Shown piece by piece: positions 8,368-16,522 of a stretch of DNA of 64,000 nt. A program made the translations under genes and the position numbers. The DNA is from Phreatobacter oligotrophus (lineage in GTDB: Bacteria > Pseudomonadota > Alphaproteobacteria > Rhizobiales > Phreatobacteraceae). The stretch spans positions 310,001-374,000 of the forward strand of contig NZ_PZZL01000001.1 of the NCBI RefSeq assembly GCF_003046185.1, in the 5' to 3' direction. The notes below the pieces were generated by a model that worked only from the letters and a program-made list of their open reading frames with translations, had not been told where the DNA came from and did not search any database. The first letter of the stretch is position 1. Each line of letters opens with the position of its first letter.

Positions 8368-10116
8368 ATGCCGCGCTTCTCGCCGGGCAGCAGCCTTGCG
8401 CACAGGCTGTACCTGTTGCTTGCCCTCTTCGTCGTCTCGATCACCGCGATCGCCGGCTACAACCTCTATGCCCTGCGCAGCGGCCTCGTGGCGCAGAAGG
8501 AGACCGAGCTGCGCCATCTCGCCGAGGCGGCCCTGTCCATCGCCCGTGATGAGCAGGCCGCGGCCGCCCGCGGTGACAAGTCCGAAGAGGCGGCCCGTCG
8601 CGCGGCCGCCGAGCGGATCGGCCGCCTGCGCTACGGCCAGGACGACTATTTCTGGATCAACGACACCCAGGCCCGGATGGTGATGCATCCGACCAATCCG
8701 CGGCTGAACGGCCAGGATCTCGCGGCCTTCGAGGATCCGACCGGCAAGCGCATCTTCGTCGAGTTTGCGCGCCTCGGCCGCGATGGCGGCGGTGTCCTTG
8801 CCTATATGTGGCCGAAGCCCGGCGCCCAAACCCCACAGCCCAAGCTGTCGCACGTCACGGGCTTTGCCCCCTGGGGTTGGGTCATCGGCACGGGCGTCTA
8901 CATCGACGATCTGGAAGCCGCCCTCTGGGGCGCCGCCCGCACCAGCATTCTCGTCGTTTTGATCATCGCCGCCGTCGCCTGCCTCGTCTTCTGGCGCATG
9001 GCGCGGGCGATCTCGTCCTCCATCACCCGCATGACCGGCAAGATGAATGCCGTGGCGGAGGGGGATTTGACGGTCGCGATTCAGGACCTGGACCGCCGCG
9101 ACGAAATCGGCGCCATGGCGCGAGCCGTCGAGGTGTTCAAGGTCAACGCCGTCGAGCGCGCGCGGCTGGAGGAACAGACGGTCCGCGACGAGGAGGCCAA
9201 GCTCGCCTATGCCGCCAAGCTGAGCGACATGCTGGATGCCTTCAAGACATCGGTTGAAGGGGTGCTGCAGACGACCAACCAGACGGTGACCAGTCTCGAC
9301 GGGGCTTCCACCCACCTCACCGCCATGGCGGAGGAGGCCGCTGGCCGTTCGGGCGAGGCGCAGACGGCGTCTGTGCATACGTCCCAAAGCATCCAGAACG
9401 TTGCCGCCGCCTCCGAGGAACTCGCCACCTCCATCGTCGACATCTCGACCAAGGTGGTCAGCGCCACCGACGTGGTCGGCCGCGCCCGCGAGGTGACGGC
9501 CGAATCGGTGCGCCAGATCGGCAGCCTTGCCGAGGCGGGCCGCAAGATCGGCGATGTCGTCGGTCTGATCGAGGCCATCGCCGCCCAGACCAACCTGCTC
9601 GCCCTCAATGCGACGATCGAGGCGGCACGCGCGGGGGAGGCGGGCCGCGGCTTCGCTGTCGTGGCGCAGGAGGTGAAGCAGCTTGCCGGACAGACCGCCA
9701 AGGCGACCGCCCAGATCGCCCATCAGGTCAGTGGCATCCAGGCCTCGACGGAACTTGCTGCCGCCACCATCGGCTCCATCGCCGAGACGATGACCGAGGT
9801 CGAGACCATCACCCGCATGGTGGTCTCATCCGTCGATGCGCAGTCGCATGCGACGCAAGAGATCTCGCACAGCGCCCAGCGTGCCGCCACCGGCACCGGC
9901 ACGCTGACCAGCAGCGTGGAGGCGGTCATCGGCGTCATCGCCCGCACGTCCGACACCGCGGCCTCGGTCAGCACCCGCTCGCGCGAACTCGCCGACCAGG
10001 CGCGCCGCCTCTCCGGCGAGGTGACGCAGTTCATCACCGCGCTGCGCAGCGGACCTCTCGACCGCCGCAAGCTCCGCGCGGCGGGCTATGGCGGCCCGGA
10101 ACGCCGCCGCGCCTGA
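8368..10116 (+). CDS. Methyl-accepting chemotaxis protein with Cache sensor
   Basis: Transmembrane chemoreceptor feeding CheA/CheW. Order: TM1 about 12–32; a periplasmic single-Cache (sCache_2-like) sensor at about 40–185, with the family's [15 protein letters not shown] and [14 protein letters not shown]2 about 190–210; HAMP; then an MA signalling domain whose hairpin tip contains [20 protein letters not shown]. The C-terminus is GGPERRRA and has no NWETF-type CheR pentapeptide. sCache_2 sensors often bind small organic acids, but the ligand here is unknown. A terminator follows. Confidence 0.9.
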   Translation: MPRFSPGSSLAHRLYLLLALFVVSITAIAGYNLYALRSGLVAQKETELRHLAEAALSIARDEQAAAARGDKSEEAARRAAAERIGRLRYGQDDYFWINDTQARMVMHPTNPRLNGQDLAAFEDPTGKRIFVEFARLGRDGGGVLAYMWPKPGAQTPQPKLSHVTGFAPWGWVIGTGVYIDDLEAALWGAARTSILVVLIIAAVACLVFWRMARAISSSITRMTGKMNAVAEGDLTVAIQDLDRRDEIGAMARAVEVFKVNAVERARLEEQTVRDEEAKLAYAAKLSDMLDAFKTSVEGVLQTTNQTVTSLDGASTHLTAMAEEAAGRSGEAQTASVHTSQSIQNVAAASEELATSIVDISTKVVSATDVVGRAREVTAESVRQIGSLAEAGRKIGDVVGLIEAIAAQTNLLALNATIEAARAGEAGRGFAVVAQEVKQLAGQTAKATAQIAHQVSGIQASTELAAATIGSIAETMTEVETITRMVVSSVDAQSHATQEISHSAQRAATGTGTLTSSVEAVIGVIARTSDTAASVSTRSRELADQARRLSGEVTQFITALRSGPLDRRKLRAAGYGGPERRRA

Positions 10117-10148
10117 GGCATCGGCGCCGCCCGAACCGCATTGACATG

Positions 10149-10181
10149 AGGGCGCGCACGACTAGGGTGCGCGCTCTTTTT
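10149..10181 (+). terminator. Rho-independent terminator after chemoreceptor gene
   Basis: Arms GCGCGCAC (10152–10159) and GTGCGCGC (10167–10174) pair perfectly and extend by a few base pairs. A run of five T follows. It lies between the chemoreceptor stop and prfB. Confidence 0.85.
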
Positions 10182-10206
10182 CGTCCACCCCGAAGGGAAG
10201 TGCCCC

Positions 10207-11338
10207 ATGCGTGCCGACATCGTCGCCACGGCCGAGGCCATCAAGGAGTCTGTCGGGCTCCTGAGGAGGCATCTTTGACTGGGATGTCTCGGTCAAGCGC
10301 CTCGCCGAACTGAACGCCCTCGCCGAGTCCAACGATCTCTGGAACGATCCGGACAAGGCGCAGAAGGTCATGCAGGAGCGCAACGCGCTCGATGCCCGCA
10401 TGACCGCCCTCACCACCATCAGCCGCGACCTCGCCGACAATCTCGAACTCGCCGAACTGGCCGAGGCCGAGGATGACGCCGGCACGCTCGACGAGGCCGC
10501 CAAGGCCCTGGTCGAGACCCGCGCCAAGGCCGAGCGCCTGCAGCTCGAGGCCCTGCTCTCGGGCGAGGCCGACGCCAACGACACCTATCTCGAGGTCCAT
10601 GCCGGCGCCGGCGGCACCGAGAGCCAGGACTGGGCCCTCATGCTCATGCGCATGTACACGCGCTGGGCCGAGCGCCGCGGCTTCAAGGTCGAGGTGGTCG
10701 AGGAGAGCGAGGGCGAGGAGGCCGGCATCAAGTCGGCGACCCTGCTCATCAAGGGCCACAACGCCTATGGCTGGCTGAAGACCGAGGCCGGCGTGCACCG
10801 CCTGGTGCGCATCTCGCCCTTCGATTCGAACGCACGCCGCCACACCTCCTTCGCCTCGGCGACGGTCTATCCGGTGATCGACGACAAGATCGACATCCAG
10901 CTCAACGAGAGCGACGTGCGCATCGACACGATGCGCTCGGGCGGCGCCGGCGGCCAGCACGTCAACAAGACCGAATCGGCCGTGCGTCTCGTCCACAATC
11001 CGACGGGCATCATGGTGGTCAGCCAGGGCTCGCGCTCCCAGCATGCCAACCGGGCCGTCGCCTGGCAGATGCTGCGCGCCAAGCTCTACGAGCGCGAGCT
11101 GAAGATCCGCGAGGAGGCCGCCGCCGCCGACTTCGCCGCGAAGACGGATATCGGCTGGGGCCACCAGATCCGCTCCTATGTGCTGCAGCCCTATCAGCTC
11201 GTGAAGGACCTGCGCACGGGGAAGACCTCCGGCGTGCCTTCGGACGTGCTCGACGGCGATCTCGACGGTTTCATGGAAGCAACGCTCGCCATGCGGGCCT
11301 ATGGCACCAAGGCCGGCGATACCGACGACGTGGAGTGA
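10207..11338 (+). CDS. prfB: Peptide chain release factor 2 (programmed +1 frameshift)
   Basis: RF2 recognises UGA and UAA stop codons. The gene is in two frames: 23 codons from ATG 10207 to an in-frame TGA at 10276–10278, then +1 reading from GAC 10277 to the stop at 11338 (376 aa in total). SPF (10814–10822), the RF2 stop-recognition tripeptide, and GGQ (10949–10957), the peptidyl-hydrolysis motif, are both present. GAAGGGAAG before the ATG serves as ribosome binding site. A single-frame reading would wrongly start inside the gene at 10370. A perfect hairpin terminator follows. Confidence 0.95.
10264..10279 (+). other. prfB programmed frameshift signal
   Basis: AGGAGG (10264–10269), a spacer CAT, the slippery codon CTT (10273–10275), then TGA C. 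This has the same parts as the E. coli prfB site: an internal Shine–Dalgarno sequence just upstream of CUU-UGA-C, with the stop in its weakest context. Low RF2 slows termination and favours the +1 slip, giving autoregulation. Confidence 0.95.
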
Positions 11339-11376
11339 AGTGGCGCGCCCTTCCGCGCGACATCCCGAACATGCAG

Positions 11377-11401
11377 AGGCCGCCCGATCGGGCGGCCTTT
11401 G
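11377..11401 (+). terminator. Terminator after prfB
   Basis: Perfect 11-bp self-complementary arms (11377–11387 and 11388–11398, core GGCCGCCC) are followed by TTTG. The symmetrical hairpin may also stop transcripts arriving from the minus-strand puc locus. Confidence 0.75.
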
Positions 11402-11430
11402 TCGTTGGAGCAGTGAAGATCTACCAGGCG

Positions 11431-12036
11431 TCAGGCCGCGCTCTCCCGCCGGCGCGTCAGCAGCGGCAGGCGGAACAGCGACGAGAAGGGGGTCGCTGAC
11501 TTGGTGAGCGTCGGCAGGCTCAGCATTCGCGAGAACGGCGCAGCCGCCTCCGTGAGGAAGGGCATGATCCGTCCGGTGAACAGCACCGGGCGCCGGGTCA
11601 GCGACGGGATGCCTGAAACCGTCTCGGCGGGATAGGCCACCTTCTCGGTGAGCAGCGGCAGCTCGAACGTGCTCGAGAAGGGCGTATGGACGCTGTAGAC
11701 GAAGCGGCTCGGCACGGGCGGCTTCGGAATGGCGTCGGGCAGCGGGTCGAAGCTCTTCAGCGTGGTGATGGCGCGCTGGGCGCTGCCGAACATCGCGTGG
11801 ACGGTGACGAGGCTCGCGCCCTTCGCGAGGTGCCGGGCATAGACCTCGGCATCGCCCTTGTAGATCTGGGCGGCCATGATGGCCTTGACCGTCTCGGGAT
11901 CGGCCGTGCCCTCGGCCGCGCCGGGCTCCGCGCCCGGGACGAGGAACACGTAGCGATGGCCATCGGCCTTCAGCGCTTCCGCTGCCGCACTGGCCTGGGC
12001 CTGCGTGCCGTAGAGTTTGGTAATGGTCTGTCGCAT
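11431..12036 (-). CDS. puc-linked protein with YflT-like N-domain and repeated PFS..LP.LT motif
   Basis: Hypothetical 201-residue protein lying 17 bases after pucC on the same strand, so probably co-transcribed with the light-harvesting genes. Residues 1–95 resemble the small ferredoxin-like fold of YflT/general stress protein 17M (index-like start, then VTVHAMFGSAQRAITTLKSF); this is a weak resemblance. The C-terminal half has three copies of a 13-residue motif, [TA]PFSxx[FL]xLPxLT, at 118–130, 166–178 and 182–194. It has no signal peptide or membrane helix. A role in LH2 assembly or chromatophore organisation is inference from position only. Confidence 0.65.
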   Translation of the reverse strand: MRQTITKLYGTQAQASAAAEALKADGHRYVFLVPGAEPGAAEGTADPETVKAIMAAQIYKGDAEVYARHLAKGASLVTVHAMFGSAQRAITTLKSFDPLPDAIPKPPVPSRFVYSVHTPFSSTFELPLLTEKVAYPAETVSGIPSLTRRPVLFTGRIMPFLTEAAAPFSRMLSLPTLTKSATPFSSLFRLPLLTRRRESAA

Positions 12037-12053
12037 GTCCCTGTGTCCCGCTT

Positions 12054-13469
12054 CTATGGGTGTTGCGCGCCCTGGCTTCCCTCGGTCCGCTCGCTCCCGG
12101 ACCCGAACAGCGACGACATCACTGCAAAGGTGACGAGGAGCAGGAGGATTTCCGTGGTGTAGACTGTCATATAACCGAAGGCCGCGCCGAACTGTTCCGC
12201 TGCGCCCGACGACAGTGCGACATCGCGCATCAGGCCGCCGAGCGCGATGCCGACGCCGGCGGCGGTCGCCTGCATCGCGCCCCAGGCGCCGAGCGCCAGG
12301 CCTACCTGGCCCTCCGGCGCGGCGTTCATGGCCGCCGTCAGGGTGCCGTGGCCGAACAGGCCGCCCCCCAGGCCGACGAGGATGACGCCGGCAGCGAAGA
12401 GCGCGGCGGACCCGAAGGGCGAGGCGAGGATGACGGCGGCGAGGCCGAGGCTGCCGATGAGCGCGCCACGCCCGGCCATGGCATAGGCGTCGGCGCCGCG
12501 GCTCAGCAGGTGCGAGGCGACGGCGAAGCCGACCAGCCCGCCGGCCGCAAGGGCGGCCGTAAGCTTGGTCGTATCCGCGACCGTCAGGCCGAGGATCTCG
12601 CCGCCATAGGGCTCAAGCAGTACGTCCTGCATGCCGAAGGCCATGGTCCCGAGCCCGACCGCGACGAGCCGGCGCGTCGTCGCCCCGCCGCGCATGTAGT
12701 TCGCCATGGAGTCGGTGAAGTGGGGTTGCGGAGCGGCGAGTTCCGCCGCCGTGACGCGCTTCAGGCTCTCCTGCTTCCACAGCGCGATGCCGTTGAGGAC
12801 GAGGGTCAGGACCGCCGTGCCCTGGATCACCTGGATGAGCCGGCCGGGGGTGAAGTCCTCGAGCAACTGGCCAAAGACGAGGGCGCTCGCGATTGAGCCT
12901 GCGAGCAGCGACACATACATCAGCCCGACCACCTTGGGGCGGCGGTCGTCGCTGGTGAGGTCGGTGGCGAGCGCGAGGCCAACGGTCTGGGTGATGTGGA
13001 TGCCGGCCCCGACCAGCAGGAAGGACAGGGCCGCGGCGGCCTGTCCGACCCATTGCGGATAGGCCTGCGAGGCCCCGCCGCCCGACAGGACCAGCAGCGC
13101 GAAGGGCATGATCGACAGCCCACCGAACTGGACCATGGAGCCGTTGAAGAGGAAGGGCACCCGTTTCCAGCCGAGCACCGAGACATGCGTGTCCGAACTC
13201 TGGCCGATATAGGCGCGCAGCGGCGCGAACAGCACCGGCAGCGCGATCATGGTGGAGACCAGGGCGGCGGAGATGCCGAGTTCGACGATCATCACGCGGT
13301 TCAGCGTGCCGACCATCAGCACCAGCGACATGCCGACCGACACCTGCACGAGCGACAGCCGCAGCAGCCGCGACAGCGGCACATCGGCCGAGGCGGCATC
13401 GGCGAAAGGCAGGAAGCGCGGCCCGAGGCCGACCCAGGCCTGCATCGCTCTCTGACTGATGGGGTTCAT
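12054..13469 (-). CDS. pucC: PucC, MFS-type bacteriochlorophyll delivery / LH2 assembly protein
   Basis: Member of the PucC/LhaA/BchG-associated branch of the major facilitator superfamily (about 12 membrane segments), needed for assembly of light-harvesting complexes. Diagnostic segments include LRLSLVQVSVGMSLVLMVGTLNRVMI, WKRVPFLFNG and MQDVLLEPYGGEILGLTV. The frame is open upstream to 13610, but ATG 13469 is preceded by AAGGG at good spacing and gives the usual length (471 aa). It lies downstream of pucBA, separated by 224 bases containing a hairpin, as in other puc operons. Confidence 0.93.
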   Translation of the reverse strand: MNPISQRAMQAWVGLGPRFLPFADAASADVPLSRLLRLSLVQVSVGMSLVLMVGTLNRVMIVELGISAALVSTMIALPVLFAPLRAYIGQSSDTHVSVLGWKRVPFLFNGSMVQFGGLSIMPFALLVLSGGGASQAYPQWVGQAAAALSFLLVGAGIHITQTVGLALATDLTSDDRRPKVVGLMYVSLLAGSIASALVFGQLLEDFTPGRLIQVIQGTAVLTLVLNGIALWKQESLKRVTAAELAAPQPHFTDSMANYMRGGATTRRLVAVGLGTMAFGMQDVLLEPYGGEILGLTVADTTKLTAALAAGGLVGFAVASHLLSRGADAYAMAGRGALIGSLGLAAVILASPFGSAALFAAGVILVGLGGGLFGHGTLTAAMNAAPEGQVGLALGAWGAMQATAAGVGIALGGLMRDVALSSGAAEQFGAAFGYMTVYTTEILLLLVTFAVMSSLFGSGSERTEGSQGAQHP

Positions 13470-13668
13470 CGCTCGAAACCCTTCATCGCGCCGGATCCAT
13501 GGCCGCACAGGACCGGAATCCTGCCGGACTTTGGCGTCTGGGGACGGGGATCGTGCGGCACGACCGTCGGGTCGAGGCAGCCGGCTGCGTCCCCATGGCG
13601 ACAGCCGCATAACCCAGTCCGGAAGGAAGCTCCAGTCCCGGGGTCATGCGACCGCCATGTTCGTCAAG

Positions 13669-13685
13669 CCGCTCCGCAGGAGCGG
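13669..13685 (-). other. Intercistronic hairpin between pucA and pucC
   Basis: CCGCTCC and GGAGCGG arms (7 bp, perfect) with a GCA loop lie just after the pucA stop. No T run follows, so an mRNA-stabilising or attenuating role is likelier than full termination. In characterised puf and puc operons such hairpins keep antenna mRNA in excess over downstream genes. Confidence 0.6.
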
Positions 13686-13693
13686 GCCTGGCG

Positions 13694-14089
13694 TCAGTCC
13701 GTCGCGAAGGCGAGCCGTTGGGGACTGTCCACCACGCGGGTCGCATCATCGGCCGAGCCCACCGTCGCAGGGGGAGTGCCCTCTGCCACGCTCGCCGCGC
13801 CCTGGGGCGTCACGGTCACCACGATCTGCTTCACCGCATCGCCGGTGCCGGCGGGAGCGACGTTGAGCACGAAGGTGGTGTTGCCGTCAGCGCGCAAGGC
13901 GACCGGGGCGATGGGCGCGGTGTCGGCCCGGGCCGCGGTCCGCGACCGGCCCTTCCAGTAGTCCGCGATCCAGCTCGTGTTGTTCAACACGGCGAAGTGC
14001 ACCGTGAAGGAAATCAGCGCGACGCTGCCAAGGAAGAGCGGCAACCCGACCGTCGGGTTCACCACACACCAGATCCTACCATTGTTCAT
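13694..14089 (-). CDS. pucA: Light-harvesting 2 (B800-850) alpha subunit with long C-terminal extension
   Basis: Antenna apoprotein that binds bacteriochlorophyll a in the intracytoplasmic membrane. Residues 1–47 match LH2 alpha closely: start [12 protein letters not shown], one membrane helix, His31 as the B850 magnesium ligand, and Tyr44–Trp45, the pair typical of 850-nm rather than 820-nm complexes. LH2 alpha is usually about 50–70 residues; this one has 131. The extra 85 residues are Ala/Thr/Val/Pro-rich, would lie in the periplasm and show no frameshift sign. GGGAGGG precedes the ATG, 12 bases after the pucB stop. Confidence 0.93.
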   Translation of the reverse strand: MNNGRIWCVVNPTVGLPLFLGSVALISFTVHFAVLNNTSWIADYWKGRSRTAARADTAPIAPVALRADGNTTFVLNVAPAGTGDAVKQIVVTVTPQGAASVAEGTPPATVGSADDATRVVDSPQRLAFATD

Positions 14090-14101
14090 GGAACCCTCCC
14101 G

Positions 14102-14263
14102 TCACTTCAGCCAGGGGGAGTACATGTAGGCGAGCAGGTGCGCGAACAGCGAAATCGCAAAGAAGATGCGCGCGCCGTCGATGACGTGCTTATGCAACGC
14201 CTCCGACTCCTTGATGGTCAGGCCGGTCGGCCAGACCCTGTTTGGATCATCCAAGCTGTCCAC
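14102..14263 (-). CDS. pucB: Light-harvesting 2 (B800-850) beta subunit
   Basis: 53-residue antenna beta polypeptide. The sequence reads (M)DSLDDPNRVWPTG, then SEALHKHVIDGARIFF, then AHLLAYMYSPWLK. It has the conserved LHK.VIDG.R.F motif, the His42 ligand in AHLLAY and the terminal PWL. The start is GTG: an in-frame TGA lies only 12 bases upstream with no ATG between, and GGGAG stands 7 bases before the GTG. It is the first gene of pucB-pucA-pucC, and its membrane helix pairs with pucA. Confidence 0.93.
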   Translation of the reverse strand: MDSLDDPNRVWPTGLTIKESEALHKHVIDGARIFFAISLFAHLLAYMYSPWLK

Positions 14264-14520
14264 TTTCTTTCTCCCTCAGTGAGACAAGACCGCTCCCGTT
14301 GCGGAACCCCGCCTTGGCGGAATCCCCCCACGCGCCGCAGTCGAACAGCGCGCAGAGCCTACCGGTGCTGGCGCACCGGAAATCGATCCTTCGAGCGGAC
14401 GGCCTGCCGGGGGAGGCACAGCTGTCAATCGGCGAAATTGCCACCGTGAAGAGGAGGGCGAACCCTTTGGGAAGGTTCGCGAACGGTCGCAAGACGTCAA
14501 TAAAAGTGGACGTAGTCGAG
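14264..14520 (-). other. Long structured 5' leader of the puc operon
   Basis: About 250 bases separate the predicted -10 element from the pucB start. No convincing gene is present. Two perfect small hairpins occur: CCGGTGC/GCACCGG with a 4-base loop (14362–14379) and CCGCC/GGCGG (14309–14320). They may affect mRNA stability. The region from 14551 to 14788 on the other side of the promoter shows no gene. Confidence 0.5.
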
Positions 14521-14550
14521 TGTAATAGTACCTTTACAAACATGCGTCAA
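14521..14550 (-). promoter_or_regulatory. puc promoter with overlapping PpsR/CrtJ operator
   Basis: Reading toward pucB, TTGACG (14545–14550) and TATTAC (14522–14527) are spaced by 17 bases as -35 and -10. The palindrome TGTAATAGTACCTTTACA (14521–14538) fits the PpsR/CrtJ consensus TGT-N12-ACA exactly and covers the -10 and half of the spacer. This is the arrangement expected for repression of antenna genes under oxygen or light. Confidence 0.8.
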
Positions 14551-14788
14551 GACGCCGCGACACAAGGGTGCGACCGGCGAGGTGCCGGGTCGGGCGGCGG
14601 CGGGGTCGCGAGGGTGTCCGGACGCGGACACGGAAATCACATGCAACCTGTGCGTGTTGCAGTGCGGCAACGGCATTCCGTGTTTGCCGGGGCTTCTGTT
14701 GCGTTGCCACATTTCAGAAACATCCAGCGACGATTCCAACGGTATTGAGGTCCGCGAGGGCGGATTGCAGGGGAATCGGAGGCAGACC

Positions 14789-15514
14789 ATGCGGTTTCGG
14801 GCTGGGATGATCGTGGCGATGGTTGTGGCGGCGTCGGGCGCTTCGGCAGCCGATCTCGGCTCGCCGCGTCTGCCGGTCGCCGGTGCCGTGACAGCGGCGG
14901 CCACGACCTGGACGGGCATCTATGGCGGCGTCCATCTCGGTTACGGTTGGGGCCAGCAGCGTGTCGCCGACGACAATCCGGCGCTCTTCTACACGGTCAA
15001 TCCGCGCGGCGTCTTCGGCGGCTTCCAGATCGGCTACAACCAGCAGATCAGCCAGTTTGTGGTCGGCATCGAGGGCGACATCAGCTTCGGCAGCATTGCC
15101 CAGCGCCGCGCGCCCGGGGCGCTGCTCGACGAGGTGAGCAAGTCCACGAGCCTCTTCGCCTCAGCCCGCCTTCGCGGCGGCGTCGCCTTTGGAGATGCGC
15201 TTGTCTACGCGACCGGTGGCCTCGGTTATGCCCGCTCCCGCGACATGAATTACCTCGGTGGCGCCGCCTTCGGCCCGGGTTGGCAGAACGATCGCCTCGG
15301 CTGGGTGGCGGGTGCCGGCATCGAATATGCCGTGAACGCCAATCTCTCGGTGAAGGTCGAGTATCTGCGGTACGATTTCGGCTCGTGGCGCCGTCCGCAG
15401 GCCCAGTTCTGGGGCATCGGCAACGACTTCTTCCGCGCCAGCATGGACACCGTGAAGGTCGGTCTCAATTACCGATTCGCCACCGGGCCCTCCGCCGTCG
15501 TCGCCCGCTACTGA
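14789..15514 (+). CDS. Omp25-like outer-membrane beta-barrel protein (copy 1)
   Basis: Small eight-stranded outer-membrane barrel of the OmpA-like/Omp25–Omp31 family common in Hyphomicrobiales. The signal peptide is residues 1–20 (ends ASA-ADL). The typical start of the mature barrel is TTWTGIYGGVHLGYGWG, followed by alternating aromatic strands such as VKVEYLRYDFG. The frame is open from 14582, but ATG 14789 has GGAGG six bases upstream; 241 residues is normal. The C-terminus PSAVVARY is identical to that of the next gene. It is divergent from puc and not obviously co-regulated. Confidence 0.85.
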   Translation: MRFRAGMIVAMVVAASGASAADLGSPRLPVAGAVTAAATTWTGIYGGVHLGYGWGQQRVADDNPALFYTVNPRGVFGGFQIGYNQQISQFVVGIEGDISFGSIAQRRAPGALLDEVSKSTSLFASARLRGGVAFGDALVYATGGLGYARSRDMNYLGGAAFGPGWQNDRLGWVAGAGIEYAVNANLSVKVEYLRYDFGSWRRPQAQFWGIGNDFFRASMDTVKVGLNYRFATGPSAVVARY

Positions 15515-15702
15515 GGGGCGGCGGCGAGGCGCGAGCAGCTGGCGTTCCACAGGAAAGACACGGAGAATCAACCGGTTGCGAGGCGGTTGTGTGGCCTTCC
15601 TGCCACTGCCGGCCGCGTTCCCCGGTGGTCCGTCATTCCGCCCATGACGAACGGCTGACGTTGGGGTAGTCCGGACCTGACGTTTCACGGAAAGCAGCCC
15701 CC

Positions 15703-16440
15703 ATGCGCAGCCTCCTCGCCTCCACGCTTCTCGCCCTGGCCTGTGGCGCCTCGGCCCAGGCAGCCGATCTCGGCGTGCCGCGCAGCCCCGTGGCTGCGGC
15801 CGTCGTGGCCCCCTCGTTCAGCTGGACGGGGTTCTACGTCGGCATCGATGCGGGTTTCTGGCACGGACGGAACGGCTACCGGTTCACCAACGTGGCGTCC
15901 ACCACCTTCGGCAATGACAGCGAGGCCAAGATCGGCGGCCATGTCGGCTATCGGCACCAGTTCGCCAACAACTTCGTCATCGGCGCCGAGGCTGACCTGT
16001 CCTGGCTGATGGGCCGGCGTCGCGATTATCCCGGCGCGGGTGCTCCGTTCTTCCTCAGCAGCCGGTTCCGCTACGACTCATCGGTCCGGGCCATCGGTGG
16101 CTACGCCTTCGATCGCGCTCTTGCCTACGTGACCGCGGGCGTCACCTTCGCCAATGACTCGGGCTGCGGATCGGTGGCGGCCGGCGGCGCCTGCTTTCCC
16201 AACACCACTTATGGCGGCACCCGCACCGGTCTGACGGTGGGCGCGGGCCTCGCCTATGCGGTCACGCCGAACATCTCGGTCAGGACCGAGTATCTCTACG
16301 GCGCCTATGGCGTGCGCGTGCAGCCCGCCATTGGCTTTGCAGGCACCGACATCCGCCATCGCCTCGACACGCACACGGTGCGCCTGGGTGTGAGCTATAC
16401 GTTCAACACGGCGCCTTCGGCGGTTGTCGCCCGCTATTGA
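15703..16440 (+). CDS. Omp25-like outer-membrane beta-barrel protein (copy 2)
   Basis: Paralogue of the preceding gene, 245 residues. Signal peptide MRSLLASTLLALACGASAQA; the mature start ADLGVPRSPVAAAVVAPSFSWTG parallels ADLGSPRLPVAGAVTAA in copy 1. Barrel strands alternate aromatic and small residues (FYVGIDAGF, FVIGAEADLSW, RTEYLYG). It contains Cys residues in the NDSGCGSVAAGGACFP loop that copy 1 lacks. A 188-base gap separates the two genes and a strong terminator follows. Confidence 0.85.
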   Translation: MRSLLASTLLALACGASAQAADLGVPRSPVAAAVVAPSFSWTGFYVGIDAGFWHGRNGYRFTNVASTTFGNDSEAKIGGHVGYRHQFANNFVIGAEADLSWLMGRRRDYPGAGAPFFLSSRFRYDSSVRAIGGYAFDRALAYVTAGVTFANDSGCGSVAAGGACFPNTTYGGTRTGLTVGAGLAYAVTPNISVRTEYLYGAYGVRVQPAIGFAGTDIRHRLDTHTVRLGVSYTFNTAPSAVVARY

Positions 16441-16468
16441 TCGTGGTCCGCGCTGACGCCGGTGATGC

Positions 16469-16495
16469 AAAAGGCCGCCCTCGGGCGGCCTTTTT
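16469..16495 (+). terminator. Rho-independent terminator after Omp copy 2
   Basis: GGCCGCC / GGCGGCC arms with a CTCG loop, flanked by AAAA on the left and TTTTT on the right. The A/T flanks make it usable in both directions, so it could also end the convergent TIR-protein transcript. Confidence 0.85.
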
Positions 16496-16522
16496 CGTTT
16501 CCGGATCGAGAGGGCGCGGGGC

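Noticed and set aside
14247-14543. 98-codon frame in the puc leader, same strand as pucB
   Set aside because: No recognisable domain or ribosome site, and it overlaps the pucB start. It is more likely untranslated leader, though a leader peptide is not excluded.
14615-14630. TGTCCGGACGCGGACA as a second PpsR site
   Set aside because: The spacer between TGT and ACA is 10 bases, not 12, and it is off the promoter.
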